Positions 1-9,621 are shown, counted from the first letter of the stretch. The stretch: 64,000 nucleotides of DNA from Trichothermofontia sichuanensis B231 (GCF_026240635.1 NZ_CP110848.1:3987741-4051740), one strand, 5' to 3'. Notes: generated by a model not told the origin, from the letters alone. Numbers and translations are program-made.

Positions 1-2086
1 CGCCCGTATTCCCCAACTCTTGCTCAACGGCTCCTCCGGCATTGCCGTGGGGATGGCTACCAACATCCCCCCCCACAATTTAGGCGAACTGGTCGATGGT
101 TTGATCGCCCTGATCCACAATCCCGCCATCAGCGACCAGGAACTCATACGCTATATTCCCGGACCCGACTTCCCCACGGGCGGGCAAATTCTTGGGACTG
201 CTGGGATTCGCGAAGCCTACCTCACGGGACGCGGTTCAATTACCATGCGGGGGGTAGCCACGATCGAAACCCTAGAGGTACGGGGTCGTCCCGATCGCGA
301 CGCCATTATTATTACCGAACTGCCCTACCAAACCAACAAGGCGGCCTTGATTGAGCGCATCGCCGAAATGGTGAACGAGAAACGCCTGGAAGGGATTTCC
401 GATATTCGCGATGAGAGCGATCGCGATGGGATGCGGATTGTAATTGAACTCAAACGGGATGCCTATGCGCGGGTAGTGCTGAATAATCTTTACAAGCAAA
501 CACCCCTCCAGTCCAACTTCAGCGTCAATATGTTGGCCCTGGTCAATGGTGAACCCCAAACCCTATCCCTCAAACAGCTCCTGGAAGTCTTCCTGGAATT
601 CCGGGTAGAAACCATTACCCGCCGTACCCGCTACGAACTGCGCAAGGCAGAGGAACGGGATCACTTGTTGCAGGGGTTACTCATTGCCCTGGGTAATTTG
701 GATCAGGTGATTGCCCTGATTCGCCATGCCGCCGATGCCCCCACCGCCCGCCAGGAACTCATGGATTCCTATGGTCTGAGCGAAGCCCAATCCGACGCAA
801 TCCTGCAAATGCAATTACGGCGTCTGACCGCCTTGGAAGCCGAAAAAATCCAACAGGAACATGAAGAACTACAAGCACGTATTGCTGATTTACAAGACAT
901 TCTGGCCCGACGCGATCGCATCTTAGCAATGATTGAAGCCGAAGTCTTGCAACTCAAGCAGGCCTACGGTAATCCTCGCCGGACCGTGATTGAACACGTG
1001 GATGGTGAGCTAGGGGATACTGACCTGATTGCCAACGAAAAGGCAATTATCCTCCTCACCGAACAGGGTTATATTAAACGGATGCCAGTGAATACCTTTG
1101 ATCCCCAAAGTCGGGATGGTCGCGGCAAAGCGGGAACCCGTATGAAGGAAGATGATGGGGTTGAACATTTTCTCAGTTGCTGCGATCACGACAGCGTGTT
1201 GTTCTTCTCAGAACGAGGTATTGTCTACTGCCTGCGGGCCTACCAAATTCCCACCGGATCGCGCACCTCACGCGGGGTTCCCATTGTCCAATTGCTCCCG
1301 ATTTCCCACGATGAAAAAATAACTTCGATCGTCTCCGTTTCTGAATTTACGGAGGATGAATACTTGGTTATGCTCACCCAGAAGGGGTATATCAAGAAAA
1401 CCGAGCTAGCCGCCTTTAGCAATATTCGCGCCAACGGGCTAATTGCCATTTCCCTGGAAGAGGGAGATCAATTACGTTGGGTACGCCGCGCCCGTCCAGA
1501 AGACAGCATCATCATCGGCTCCTCCCAGGGCATGGCGATTCACTTCCAGGTCAACCATGAACAATTGCGTCCCCTGGGGCGGGCCACACGGGGGGTGCGA
1601 TCGATGACCCTCCGCGAAGGGGATGAACTGGTTGGGATGGATATCCTACCCAGTAGTGTGGTAGCCGCGATCGCCCAGAGTGATGAGTCAGAAACCGAAG
1701 AAGCCGAATTAGAGGAACTAACCGGGGCTGAGGATCAAAATCTGTGGGTGCTGGTGATTACGGCCAATGGCTACGGTAAACGGGTGCCCGTCTCTCAATT
1801 CCGTCTACAAAATCGGGCGGGCAAGGGTACGATCGCCACCAAGTTCAAATCCCACCTGAGCCACGATGCCATGGTCGCCCTGCGATCGGTCACGGCAAAC
1901 GATGAACTGATGATCATCACAAGCCGCGGAATTATTATTCGGCAGGCGGTGAATGCGATTTCAATCCAATCCCGTGCGGCAACTGGGGTACGGGTACAGC
2001 GTTTGGATGAAGACGATCAAATTGTGGCCGTTGCCCTGGTTCCTCCCTCCAATGGGGAATCTGAGGACACCAATGGGGGTGAGTAG
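1..2086 (+). CDS. gyrA: DNA gyrase subunit A, 5'-truncated by the window edge
   Basis: The reading frame is open from base 2 and ends at TAG 2084-2086 (about 694 codons visible). It starts inside the conserved breakage-reunion domain, at the stretch reading [20 protein letters not shown], so the first roughly 160 residues with the catalytic tyrosine lie outside the window. The C-terminal half shows the beta-pinwheel blades, with a GyrA-box-like motif SRDGRGKAG near bases 1110-1140. GyrA with GyrB introduces negative supercoils in an ATP-dependent reaction. Cyanobacteria often carry two GyrA/ParC-like genes; the GyrA-box favours gyrA over parC. No downstream partner is on the same strand. Confidence 0.93.
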   Translation, partial: ARIPQLLLNGSSGIAVGMATNIPPHNLGELVDGLIALIHNPAISDQELIRYIPGPDFPTGGQILGTAGIREAYLTGRGSITMRGVATIETLEVRGRPDRDAIIITELPYQTNKAALIERIAEMVNEKRLEGISDIRDESDRDGMRIVIELKRDAYARVVLNNLYKQTPLQSNFSVNMLALVNGEPQTLSLKQLLEVFLEFRVETITRRTRYELRKAEERDHLLQGLLIALGNLDQVIALIRHAADAPTARQELMDSYGLSEAQSDAILQMQLRRLTALEAEKIQQEHEELQARIADLQDILARRDRILAMIEAEVLQLKQAYGNPRRTVIEHVDGELGDTDLIANEKAIILLTEQGYIKRMPVNTFDPQSRDGRGKAGTRMKEDDGVEHFLSCCDHDSVLFFSERGIVYCLRAYQIPTGSRTSRGVPIVQLLPISHDEKITSIVSVSEFTEDEYLVMLTQKGYIKKTELAAFSNIRANGLIAISLEEGDQLRWVRRARPEDSIIIGSSQGMAIHFQVNHEQLRPLGRATRGVRSMTLREGDELVGMDILPSSVVAAIAQSDESETEEAELEELTGAEDQNLWVLVITANGYGKRVPVSQFRLQNRAGKGTIATKFKSHLSHDAMVALRSVTANDELMIITSRGIIIRQAVNAISIQSRAATGVRVQRLDEDDQIVAVALVPPSNGESEDTNGGE

Positions 2087-2193
2087 CAAAGCCCAGGGAC
2101 TTGCGGCAATCCCAGAGTTTGACGGTGGGTGAGCACTGGGGTGCGATCGCACTGCACAAAACAAAATAGTGTTGGTTACCTAACCCATCTTTG

Positions 2194-2228
2194 CCTCTCA
2201 CGTGAGGAGAGAGAACAGAGAACAGAGA
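2194..2228. repeat. palindrome plus GAACAGA heptamers next to a family-1 element
   Basis: A 10-bp palindrome CTCACGTGAG (2197-2206) is followed by two tandem heptamers GAACAGA (2213-2226) that run straight into the terminal repeat of the family-1 element at 2229. The same arrangement, with a longer heptamer array, precedes the family-1 copy at 17217. No gene is seen in 2087-2348 apart from these repeats. Confidence 0.7.
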
Positions 2229-2334
2229 TATGGTAAATTCAAATAAGAAAGATACAGTTTTTCACTCCCCTTTCCCGCTCTAGGAGAGGGGTGGGGGTGA
2301 GGGGGCTGTTTCAACCTAAATTGCAATGACTATA
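2229..2334. mobile_element. family-1 MITE-like element, copy 1
   Basis: Begins TATGGTAAATTCAAATAAG and ends AATTGCAATGACTATA. Read inward, the two ends are imperfect inverted repeats (TATRGT-A-T-CAA). The centre holds the GC-rich hairpin CCCGCTCTAGGAGAGGGG and a run of GGGGGTGAGGGGG. Related copies are at 17217, 27171, 33221, 41360, 50798 and 54365. No coding capacity. Confidence 0.75.
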
Positions 2335-2348
2335 GTATTGTAGTCTCC

Positions 2349-2723
2349 CTACAATCCCACCAATTCACGACTTTCTAAACCGGTCAATTGTTGAACAATG
2401 AGCAGGCGAGTTTCTAGCTTCGCCACGCTAAAGTGATTCCGCAGTTGCTCCAGGTAAGCCAAGGCATTGGCCTTCTCAGTCGTCAACTGCAATAAGCGTT
2501 CTTGGGTTGGTTCATAAGCCGGATTGGCTTGCAAAACTTGATGGCGGCGAGCCTTGCGTTGAAAATCATTTTTCAGCTCGCTGTCAAAGGCAACCACCAC
2601 ATCCGCCTGGGCCTCCAGGTTGGCCAACTGTTGTTTCACTTCGGCAATCTGGTGTTCCAATTCATTAGCAGCTTGGGCAGCTTGGGCGATCGCCTCGGGA
2701 TATTGCTCAAGGCGTAGTTTCAT
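2349..2723 (-). CDS. hypothetical coiled-coil protein
   Basis: Predicted protein of 124 residues starting MKLRLEQYPEAIAQA. It is rich in Ala, Gln, Glu and Leu, and residues about 8-50 form a likely coiled coil (heptad-like spacing of A/L). A longer frame extends to 2795, but its extra 24 residues look like leader sequence and a weak purine-rich site precedes the ATG at 2723. No family recognised. It is the last of three unknown minus-strand genes (3753 to 2349), separated from the next one upstream by a hairpin and a repeat core, so co-transcription is uncertain. Confidence 0.6.
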   Translation of the reverse strand: MKLRLEQYPEAIAQAAQAANELEHQIAEVKQQLANLEAQADVVVAFDSELKNDFQRKARRHQVLQANPAYEPTQERLLQLTTEKANALAYLEQLRNHFSVAKLETRLLIVQQLTGLESRELVGL

Positions 2724-2819
2724 AAACACTTCTGGGAGTTCAATGGGAGTAACAGTAGGGCTCTTCTGGGATTTTGGGGTAAACAGTATCAGCAACTACA
2801 AATAAACGATCGGAAACGT

Positions 2820-2862
2820 TGAGTTTATGGTGGGGGCGCGTAGCGCCCCCACCATAAACTCA
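2820..2862. repeat. perfect 20-bp inverted repeat with 3-nt loop
   Basis: A hairpin with about 20 uninterrupted base pairs around the loop GTA; the arm contains TTTATGGTGGGGGCGC. A shorter relative (13-bp arms, TGGTGGGAGCGC around TAC) lies at 54195-54223. There is no T-run on either side, so it is not an obvious intrinsic terminator. It resembles dispersed GC-rich hairpin repeats common in cyanobacteria. Confidence 0.85.
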
Positions 2863-2889
2863 GGAGAGCCAACAGTAGTTTAGATTGGT

Positions 2890-2930
2890 CTCCCTTCTCC
2901 CAAGCCGGGAGAAGGGGTTAGGGGATGAGA
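2890..2930. repeat. solo GC-rich core of the family-2 type
   Basis: Contains CCCTTCTCCCAAGCCGGGAG followed by AAGGGGTTAGGGGATGAG, the same hairpin core seen in family-2 elements, but without recognisable terminal repeats. Probably a degraded copy. Confidence 0.5.
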
Positions 2931-2955
2931 GCTGTGGGTTGAATCACCCCCCGAC

Positions 2956-3342
2956 TTACACAGCCGCTAGGTGGTGATTGGGGGTTGGGCTGGGTACTTC
3001 CACTGGACGCGGGGCTTCAACAACCCGTTTGGGTATCTCGCCATCCCGGAAACGAACAGCAGCAGGGCGATCGCCGGAACGATCCACCGGTGCAACGGGC
3101 CGTTCCTCGGGATGATGACGGTAGGCCACTGGCGGCATATCCTCGGTCACGATGGGCGTTCGCTCTAGCACTTGTACGTCTAATTTAATCGCTACCAGAT
3201 AATTACCACTGGCTTCACCTACAGCATCACGGACTAATTCAGCCAAATCGGGACGCGCCGCTGTCATGGGATCACGCAGCGTACAGCGGTCCCATTCGTA
3301 CTTGGCAGTGGGATCAAGGGTGAGAATGTAATGCTTTTGCAT
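2956..3342 (-). CDS. hypothetical protein, 128 aa
   Basis: Starts MQKHYILTLDPTAKYEWDRC. The first 70 residues have mixed helix/strand character; residues about 75-128 are Pro/Arg/Glu-rich and probably disordered (PVAPVDRSGDRPAAVRFRDG). No family recognised. It lies 72 bp downstream of another unknown gene (3415-3753, same strand) across a pure purine/pyrimidine tract. The frame is uninterrupted and its codon pattern is like the neighbours, so it is probably real. Confidence 0.55.
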   Translation of the reverse strand: MQKHYILTLDPTAKYEWDRCTLRDPMTAARPDLAELVRDAVGEASGNYLVAIKLDVQVLERTPIVTEDMPPVAYRHHPEERPVAPVDRSGDRPAAVRFRDGEIPKRVVEAPRPVEVPSPTPNHHLAAV

Positions 3343-3365
3343 GGGTCGTACCGGAATGAAGAACT

Positions 3366-3414
3366 GGAGAGGGGAGAGGAAAAAGGAAAGAGAAAAGAGA
3401 AAGAAAAGAGAGGA
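3366..3414. other. 49-nt homopurine/homopyrimidine tract
   Basis: The plus strand has 49 purines in a row (G/A only) between two minus-strand genes. On the mRNA this is an unbroken pyrimidine tract. Such tracts can form triplex DNA in vitro; no function is shown here. Confidence 0.85.
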
Positions 3415-3753
3415 TTAGGAAGGATGGGTCGGGGTGGGTGGCAATGGCGATCGGGTTTGGCGTTCCCAGTGGGCGATCGCGCGAGCAAGATGACCAGGGT
3501 TGAAGACTTTGACTTCGTAGGCATAGGGCAACTGCTGCCCCAATCCCACTTGAAAACGACAGTTGAGCAAAGCTAGACGTTGAGCAAATCGCTGCGCTAG
3601 GGATAGGCGATCAAACCCCACATAACAGGTTTCCACTGCCCCTGCCGCTGCCGCTGGCGATCGAAAGGGCGTCCGCACCATCAACACCCGCGGGGAAAGA
3701 TATTGCCCCACCTGGCCCTGCTGAAGTGAAAAGAAACGACCAATCTGCATCAT
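3415..3753 (-). CDS. hypothetical protein, about 112 aa
   Basis: Chosen start gives MMQIGRFFSLQQGQVGQYLS; a longer frame to 3783 adds ten residues. AGG lies about 8 nt before the chosen ATG. The protein is compact at first (PRVLMVRTPFRS, VGFDRLSLAQRFAQR) and ends in a Pro/Thr-rich tail. No family recognised. It heads the three-gene minus-strand group 3753-2349. Confidence 0.5.
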   Translation of the reverse strand: MMQIGRFFSLQQGQVGQYLSPRVLMVRTPFRSPAAAAGAVETCYVGFDRLSLAQRFAQRLALLNCRFQVGLGQQLPYAYEVKVFNPGHLARAIAHWERQTRSPLPPTPTHPS

Positions 3754-3887
3754 GAGTACCTGTATCCAAAATGGGTAAGCCAATCACGGAACTCATCACA
3801 CCGGATAGCTGCCTCAACACCCTATTTGGTACAAGTATACTATCTGATTCACCAATTGGCAAGGGTTAGAACTTCACTTGAGCGCTA

Positions 3888-4894
3888 CTACGTGCCGATA
3901 TAAAGGGTTTGGGATTCAACGACCTTAAGGCGGATAGTTCGACCACTCAGGAGGCCACGGGTGAGATCCTCAAGCTTGCTCAGTGGCGGTAGCTCGCCAC
4001 CGCCCAAAAGGAGGAGGTTTACGGTTCCAGCCGCTGTTTCGGCATCAACCGACAAGACCCGGTATCCAGAACCATCGAGCCATGTCTGGCTGAAGGTGTA
4101 GGTCCGTGCGGCGATCAGATTGGTGACGATCAATTGATAACTGGTGACTGAGAGGGGAATCCCAATGATCAAAAGGGCGGCAAAGGCAAGCGTCAAGGCT
4201 CGGCGCTGTGCCCGCGTCTCCAATGGCGACATAGCAGCCTGCCGGAACCCCATCACGGTAAAAACCAGTGCGCCAGTGAGGAGAATGGACACGTAGTTGG
4301 TCACGAACAGTAACAGGCTACCGGCAGCAAGACCAGGTTCACCTAGCGCCAACAGAATCCCCACATTCGCCAGGGGAGCACCAACGATATCGCAATCGCC
4401 ACACCGGGCAGCGTGTCAGAAACATCCTTACGGGCGATCGCGAAGGCTCCTGCCAAGCCTGTGGCTAGTGCCGCCATGAGATCGAGTAAGTGTGGTGACG
4501 TGCGGACCATGATCTGCTGGATGGCCTCCGGATGGATAACCCCAGCAATCGGCAGCGTCAGGACGAATCCCACCGTCACCGCCATCGCAATCCCCGTGAG
4601 GCTGACGAGCAATGTGTTGATCATTGATTGGCGATCGCCAATACCAATGCTGAACGCCAACCCCATGATCGGTAGCATCAACGGGGCTACGATCATCGCA
4701 CCGATGATGACGGCCACCGAGTCACCTAGAAGGCCAAAGGTTGCGATGCAGGCAGCCAGCACGAGCAGACAGGCAAACTTAATAAGTTTAGGTGCGAATT
4801 GCTGCCGCTCGAAGATCAAAATCTCTCTAACCCGTTGCACCTCCCCAACGTCCACAGGTCCCCCGTGCAAGATCTCAGCGAATGGCCTGACCAT
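3888..4894 (-). pseudogene. DUF389 (TIGR00341-like) membrane protein, frameshifted
   Basis: Two overlapping frames together make a normal DUF389 protein of about 335 residues. The 5' frame (4894-4343) covers the N-terminus with VAVIIGAMIVAPLMLPIMG and ends after GVAIAISLV. The 3' frame (from about 4376 to 3888) resumes with PLANVGILLALGEPGLAAGS and continues through more membrane helices to a soluble tail. Family members normally read LVPPLA at the join, so one base is missing near 4372-4379. The rest of both frames is intact, so this is either a recent mutation or a sequencing error. DUF389 proteins are polytopic inner-membrane proteins of unknown function. Neighbours give no clue to a role. 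Confidence 0.85.
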
Positions 4895-5090
4895 ACTTCG
4901 TCAATCTCCATGTTAATGTTAATAACAATTAGTGAGTTGTTATAAAGGCTGTCATGTTAGCATCATTTGTTTCCAGATCACGCATCAGATTACTCAGTGA
5001 TTAGCCGCTCTTTGAGATCCTGCTTAGGACTGAAGTCAACGAGCATACTGTGCTACCTTTAGTGATGGTTGAGAATTATAGATTCCCAAA

Positions 5091-5312
5091 TACAGCCTTT
5101 CCCTCAATCATAAAGTACAGTTTTACCAAGGTAGAATGGGTGCAGCCCGCCGGTGTGGCCTTCACCCTCAATCCCTCTCCTGCTCTGGGAGAGGGACTTG
5201 AAAATCCGGCTCCCCTTCGCCCCACTTGGAAGAAGGGGTTGGGGGATGAGGGCTGCCACTAGGATCAAGATTCAAACCTTAATTTTGTACTGAGTAAACT
5301 AGGTAAAAGCTA
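5091..5312. mobile_element. family-2 MITE-like element, copy 1
   Basis: Flanked by TA on both sides. The left end is CAGCCTTTCCCTCAATCATA; the right end read inward is GCTTTTACCTAGTTTACTCA, giving imperfect terminal inverted repeats around TTTACCT. The interior carries two GC-rich hairpin cores. The region 4895-5544 holds no gene: only this element, two tandem duplications and the upstream region of the DUF362 gene. Confidence 0.75.
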
Positions 5313-5363
5313 TATCAGCTTGCAATAGGTTTTATTCATCCGTATGCATCCAAAAGACTCATG

Positions 5364-5389
5364 AATTATGTTAAGAAATTATGTTAAGA
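5364..5389. repeat. perfect tandem duplication, 13 bp x 2
   Basis: AATTATGTTAAGA occurs twice with no spacer, about 155 bp upstream of the DUF362 gene. Confidence 0.9.
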
Positions 5390-5428
5390 AATGACTGATG
5401 CAACCTATCCCTGATAAGGATTTGCAGC

Positions 5429-5460
5429 TTTTGACCGTTTTTTCTTTTGACCGTTTTTTC
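5429..5460. repeat. perfect tandem duplication, 16 bp x 2
   Basis: TTTTGACCGTTTTTTC occurs twice with no spacer, about 85 bp upstream of the DUF362 start. Each unit carries TTGACC, which resembles a -35 hexamer. Confidence 0.9.
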
Positions 5461-5544
5461 TCTTTCTAGAGGGACAAAATAGGTTTAATCTATCACGTCC
5501 TTTCCTGTTTCCATTACCCCTGTACCCGAATTGAGGACGATCGC

Positions 5545-6504
5545 ATGACTGCTGTAAGTTTGCTCCGTGCCGATTCCTATGATCTTCCGGCCCTGCGGGT
5601 TGCCATTGAAGACTTGTTGGCTCCGTTGGGCGGGATGGGGGCTTTTGTGCGACCCGGCGATCGGGTGTTGCTCAAGCCCAACCTGCTCACGGGTTCTCGA
5701 CCCACGGCGGAATGTGTCACCCGACCTGAAGTGGTGGCCTGTGTGGCAGCATTGGTGCGCGAAGCGGGGGGGGAGCCGTTCCTGGGGGATGCGCCTGCTT
5801 TTGGCTCGGCACGAGGAGTGGCGATCGCTAATGGCTATCAACCCTGGTTAGAATCGCTCAATCTGCCCGTGGTGGAATTCCGGGGCCAGCGCTACGAAAC
5901 CGTGAGCGAGACGTTCAATCACCTGCGCCTGTCGAAGGAGGCCATGAGTGCCGATCGCGTCATCAACCTGCCGAAGGTGAAATCCCACTGTCAACTGACC
6001 GTTACTTTGGGGGTGAAAAATCTGTTTGGCTGTGTTCCTGGCAAGATGAAGGCCTGGTGGCACCTGGAGGCTGGCAAAGATGCGGCCCGGTTTGGAGAAA
6101 TGCTGGTGGAAACAGCACGGGCGATCGGGCCAGATTTAACGATCGCGGATGGCATCATGGCCCATGAGGGGAATGGTCCTAGTGGGGGTGAGCCCCGTTT
6201 TCTCGGCATCCTGGGGGCAGCGGCGAATGTGTTTGCCCTCGATCGTGCCTGGGTTGAGATTCTCCAGGTAAACCCAGCCCAAGTGCCTACGGTAGCAGCC
6301 TCCCAACGGTTAGGGTTATGTCCAGATTTAGCAACTGTGGACTTTCCGCTCCTGCATCCATCAGCGTTAGTGGTTAATGATTGGCGACTGCCCGATCGCA
6401 TGATCCCGATTGACTTTGGGATACCCCGTATCCTGCGATCGTCTCTGAAACACCTGTATATTCGGTTTATTCAGGAACCCTTACATCTCTATGTAGGCCA
6501 TTGA
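5545..6504 (+). CDS. DUF362 domain-containing protein
   Basis: 319 residues starting MTAVSLLRADSYDLPALR. Hallmarks of the family are visible: VLLKPNLLTGSRP at about 41-53, and INLPKVKSHCQLTVTLGVKN at about 140-159 followed by LFG. The family is of uncertain biochemical function; some members are fused to ferredoxin domains, but no iron-sulfur cysteine cluster is present here. It stands alone on the plus strand behind a repeat-rich leader. The product is probably soluble, as there is no signal peptide. Confidence 0.85.
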   Translation: MTAVSLLRADSYDLPALRVAIEDLLAPLGGMGAFVRPGDRVLLKPNLLTGSRPTAECVTRPEVVACVAALVREAGGEPFLGDAPAFGSARGVAIANGYQPWLESLNLPVVEFRGQRYETVSETFNHLRLSKEAMSADRVINLPKVKSHCQLTVTLGVKNLFGCVPGKMKAWWHLEAGKDAARFGEMLVETARAIGPDLTIADGIMAHEGNGPSGGEPRFLGILGAAANVFALDRAWVEILQVNPAQVPTVAASQRLGLCPDLATVDFPLLHPSALVVNDWRLPDRMIPIDFGIPRILRSSLKHLYIRFIQEPLHLYVGH

Positions 6505-6662
6505 GTATACCCAATCAAACCGAGGTGTTGCGATTCACTTAGGGAGCCTGAAACAGGGCATAAATATCAGCCAGAATATCAGCCAGGGTTACAGAGTCAG
6601 CCATAACCGTTAGCCCCTGGGGAAGGGACCTATCCCCAGGATTGCCCTTTCCCCCTTAACGG

Positions 6663-7412
6663 CTAATCTTCTGGCTCAATCCCTGCCGCCCGTAATTGCG
6701 CTAGTAAGCGATCGGCCCGTTGACGTTCCTGCTCGGCGCGTTGGCGTTCCTGTTCCGTGCGTTGTTGCTCCAGGGCCACCCGTTCCGTTCCCCACAGCAG
6801 CAAATTCCCCTGCTCATCCCACCACCGCAGCCAGTAACCGGGGCGGTTTTCCCGGCTGCCCTGCCAAACCCCCAGGAACAATTGCATCTCTGGAATCCAA
6901 AAGCGCCCTTCCTCATCCGGCGCGGTGAGTTTATACTGGCCGCTTTCCTGAAGCCGATAGAGTTCTAGTTGCCCGGTGACAGGTTCAAAAATCCCGTAAT
7001 TCGGTACCTGCAAAATCTGCTCGTAATAGAAATATTTCCCCGGTGGATAGGTCTCCTTCACTGAATATTCGGTGCCGTCCGTATCCGAGAGAAATTCCAA
7101 CACGATCGCGGGAATCTCTCCCTGAAGATGCGGCGTATAACTGCGGAATACCTCAGCACGATCAACCGTAATGTGGGGAATAAAGGCCCAATCCGGAGCC
7201 TTGACCACAAACCTATCGTTCACCTTGGCACAGATGCCGTAGTTGGTGGGGGTGAGTGCTGTTGCCGGTAATTTGCCTGCTAATTGCAAGCTTTCCGTTA
7301 AGGCAGCGGCTAAAGTCGGTTGATTGATGTTGTCCACAGGATCATCCGGTAGTACAAAATCGTCGGGTAACTTTTCCCAGGTAATTGTGTAGGGGGAAGC
7401 GGTGGCTAACAT
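6663..7412 (-). CDS. Uma2 family (DUF820) endonuclease-like protein
   Basis: 249 residues. The middle region, with the PAIVLEFLSDTDGTEYSVKE and YYEQILQVPNYGIFEP stretches, matches the Uma2/DUF820 fold, a PD-(D/E)XK-like superfamily greatly expanded in cyanobacteria. Residues about 211-243 form a charged coiled-coil tail of repeated EQERQRA units. The cellular function of the family is not established; nuclease activity is inferred from fold only. It lies 34 bp downstream of the CruA-type cyclase gene on the same strand and may be co-transcribed. Confidence 0.8.
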   Translation of the reverse strand: MLATASPYTITWEKLPDDFVLPDDPVDNINQPTLAAALTESLQLAGKLPATALTPTNYGICAKVNDRFVVKAPDWAFIPHITVDRAEVFRSYTPHLQGEIPAIVLEFLSDTDGTEYSVKETYPPGKYFYYEQILQVPNYGIFEPVTGQLELYRLQESGQYKLTAPDEEGRFWIPEMQLFLGVWQGSRENRPGYWLRWWDEQGNLLLWGTERVALEQQRTEQERQRAEQERQRADRLLAQLRAAGIEPED

Positions 7413-7446
7413 AAAGGTTCACCCCAAGGCAACAGGTATTTCTAAT

Positions 7447-9621
7447 TTAGCGGGTTTCCGGCGGATTTCCGGTTACCGGACTGGGTTCACGGCCTATGGG
7501 CGGTGTAGATGGGTTGGAGTTAGGCCGATCGCGATCCGAAAACCGACCGATCGGCGGTTGGCCCATGCCACTGGTCAAGCGATAGCTTTGCGTGAGCAAC
7601 CAGAACCAGAGCGAGGGATTACGGGGTTCGAGCCACGATCGCACTCGCCGCGTCAATCCCGGTAGCCAGCCAAAGCACCAACTCAGCAGGGCAAAGACTG
7701 TAAAATCCCAATAACTCTTAAGCCAGCGCAGCATATCCTGGGGACCCGCCAGCTCCCAAATCCACAGCAACATCGCCGGATTTTGACTCGCGGCAGTCAG
7801 CGCCAACCGATTGAATGTCCACCAGTCAATTTGATCCTTCATGAACCGTTCGGCCACCTGGGGATCGGTGTTTGCCAAAATGCCAAAGAACGTGTTGAGC
7901 ATGGCGTTAATCCGTTCCGGCGGCAGAAATTTCCCCGTGGGCACCATCATCCCCTTCGAGAATAGCCAGGTCACCGACAGATTACTCTGGTAAGCCCGAA
8001 TTTGATTTAAATGTTTAGCGCTGAGCAGATCATGTTTCAATGCCGTATCCAACAAATCGGTCAGCCGTCCCAAATTACGGACGAGGGAGCCAAAGCCGGT
8101 GAAAATTAAGGGTGATTGCAAGGAAGCCGCATCCCCGATCGCGATCAGCCGATCGAACGCCACCTGGCGATCGCGTTCACTAGTGGTGAAGTAACCCGGA
8201 ATATAGCCAAATGTCGGTTTCTTCCAGGTTAATTTGTCCAGATCGCAGCGACGATATTCCGGGAAAATTGTAAAAAAGTCCTCATACATTTCCAGCAACG
8301 AGCCGGGATTATCGGGGTGGATTTGGTGATAATGGAATAGATAAACCGTTAAATCCTCACCCTCGACCGGGAACAGTTCCCAAATTAACTGGCGGCCACG
8401 GGAAATATCCCCATGACTATTCAACACATCCCCATAGCGGCTATCCCACACCTCCGGCTCCAGACCACTGAACACTGCGCCTACTGTCGGACAAACGCTA
8501 TCAAAGGCACGGCCATTGTTTAATTGCCAAGCGATCGGGGACGCCGTACCCATTGCATCTACCAACAGCCGCCCCTGGGCCGATCGCACTGCCTGCGTGC
8601 CTAAATGCCGAGTTTGCACTGTGACTTGAGTCGGATCAACATCCACCCGTTCAAACTCCGTTTCATCCCAGATTTCTCCCCCCGCTGCCCGCAGTTTCTC
8701 CCCACAGAGTTGGATTAACTTGTCGGAATTAACGGCAATATTCAACACCGTTGGCGTGTGCAAAATTGGGGCTTTCGCCTGGGGGGGATTATTGGCATCA
8801 AAGAACTTATGGAAGCCATCAATATATTCACGGGCAATCACGCTCTCAAACTCCGCCGCCGTGAATAAACCCAGGTCAATCAACCGCTGGAACTCATCCC
8901 TGGAGATATTCCATTCCCGGTTCATCCGCCCAAACGGCATCCGTTCGATCAACAACACCCGATAGCCTAACTGGGCCATCGCTGCCGCATGGATCACCCC
9001 CAAAGCACCGCCAATATAGATCAAGTCGTAGGTTGGGGCCGTGGTACTCAACGGTTGCGCCTGGGAGAAGACTACCTGGCGGGGCGATTGCGGATTGCGT
9101 ACCCCTTCCCGCCAGCGTTGCTCCCACCAGTAGGCACGGGTGAGGCCATACTCCCCATTGGGAAATTTGCGGAAATACTCGACCGTCTTGGGATAGTGGG
9201 CCGCTAGGGCCTCAAAGATGGATTGCTGGCTCAGATCGATCGCGGGCGGTTCCGGATAGTGGTGGGGAAACTGTTGCCGGAGGGCCTGGGTTAGCTGGGC
9301 CAACATCTGACGTTCACCGGGCAGAGAGCGCTCCGCCCAACGAAAGGCTTTGAGATAGGTCGTCCGTTGCAACGACCAGACAAAAATTGCGACTTCCTCC
9401 GGCAGCGAGGCATCCGTAGCTTCAGTTGCTTCAGCCGCTGGCGGCATCGTGGGCAGCGATTCCCCTGCAGAGACGCTGCGCGAACGTTGTAAGCGAATCC
9501 CCGTTGGGGTTGATACTTTCAACCATTGCTCAGTCCCCTGGGGCGCGAAGTGCTGCTGGAGCCAGTCACGCACAGCAACCGTATCAGGGGTCGGGATTTC
9601 CAGGTAGAGAACTTCTTGCAT
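7447..9621 (-). CDS. cruA: CruA/CruP-type lycopene cyclase family flavoprotein
   Basis: 724 residues. A Rossmann FAD/NAD-binding segment lies at about 198-227 (YDLIYIGGALGVIHAAAMAQ), followed by the family signature NREWNISR at about 234-241 and a conserved GDAASLQSPLIFTGFGS segment. CruA-type enzymes cyclise lycopene ends to beta-rings in cyanobacteria and green sulfur bacteria; CruP is a shorter paralogue with a different role. The IERMPFGRMNREWNISR form and the length favour CruA, but the two cannot be separated safely by eye. About 190 N-terminal residues precede the FAD domain and the last 40 residues are Pro-rich. crtE and zeta-carotene desaturase are elsewhere in the window, not in an operon with it. 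Confidence 0.75.
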   Translation of the reverse strand: MQEVLYLEIPTPDTVAVRDWLQQHFAPQGTEQWLKVSTPTGIRLQRSRSVSAGESLPTMPPAAEATEATDASLPEEVAIFVWSLQRTTYLKAFRWAERSLPGERQMLAQLTQALRQQFPHHYPEPPAIDLSQQSIFEALAAHYPKTVEYFRKFPNGEYGLTRAYWWEQRWREGVRNPQSPRQVVFSQAQPLSTTAPTYDLIYIGGALGVIHAAAMAQLGYRVLLIERMPFGRMNREWNISRDEFQRLIDLGLFTAAEFESVIAREYIDGFHKFFDANNPPQAKAPILHTPTVLNIAVNSDKLIQLCGEKLRAAGGEIWDETEFERVDVDPTQVTVQTRHLGTQAVRSAQGRLLVDAMGTASPIAWQLNNGRAFDSVCPTVGAVFSGLEPEVWDSRYGDVLNSHGDISRGRQLIWELFPVEGEDLTVYLFHYHQIHPDNPGSLLEMYEDFFTIFPEYRRCDLDKLTWKKPTFGYIPGYFTTSERDRQVAFDRLIAIGDAASLQSPLIFTGFGSLVRNLGRLTDLLDTALKHDLLSAKHLNQIRAYQSNLSVTWLFSKGMMVPTGKFLPPERINAMLNTFFGILANTDPQVAERFMKDQIDWWTFNRLALTAASQNPAMLLWIWELAGPQDMLRWLKSYWDFTVFALLSWCFGWLPGLTRRVRSWLEPRNPSLWFWLLTQSYRLTSGMGQPPIGRFSDRDRPNSNPSTPPIGREPSPVTGNPPETR

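Noticed and set aside
1935-2201. 88-codon minus-strand frame at the gyrA end
   Set aside because: Shadow of gyrA extending into repeat sequence; no family features.
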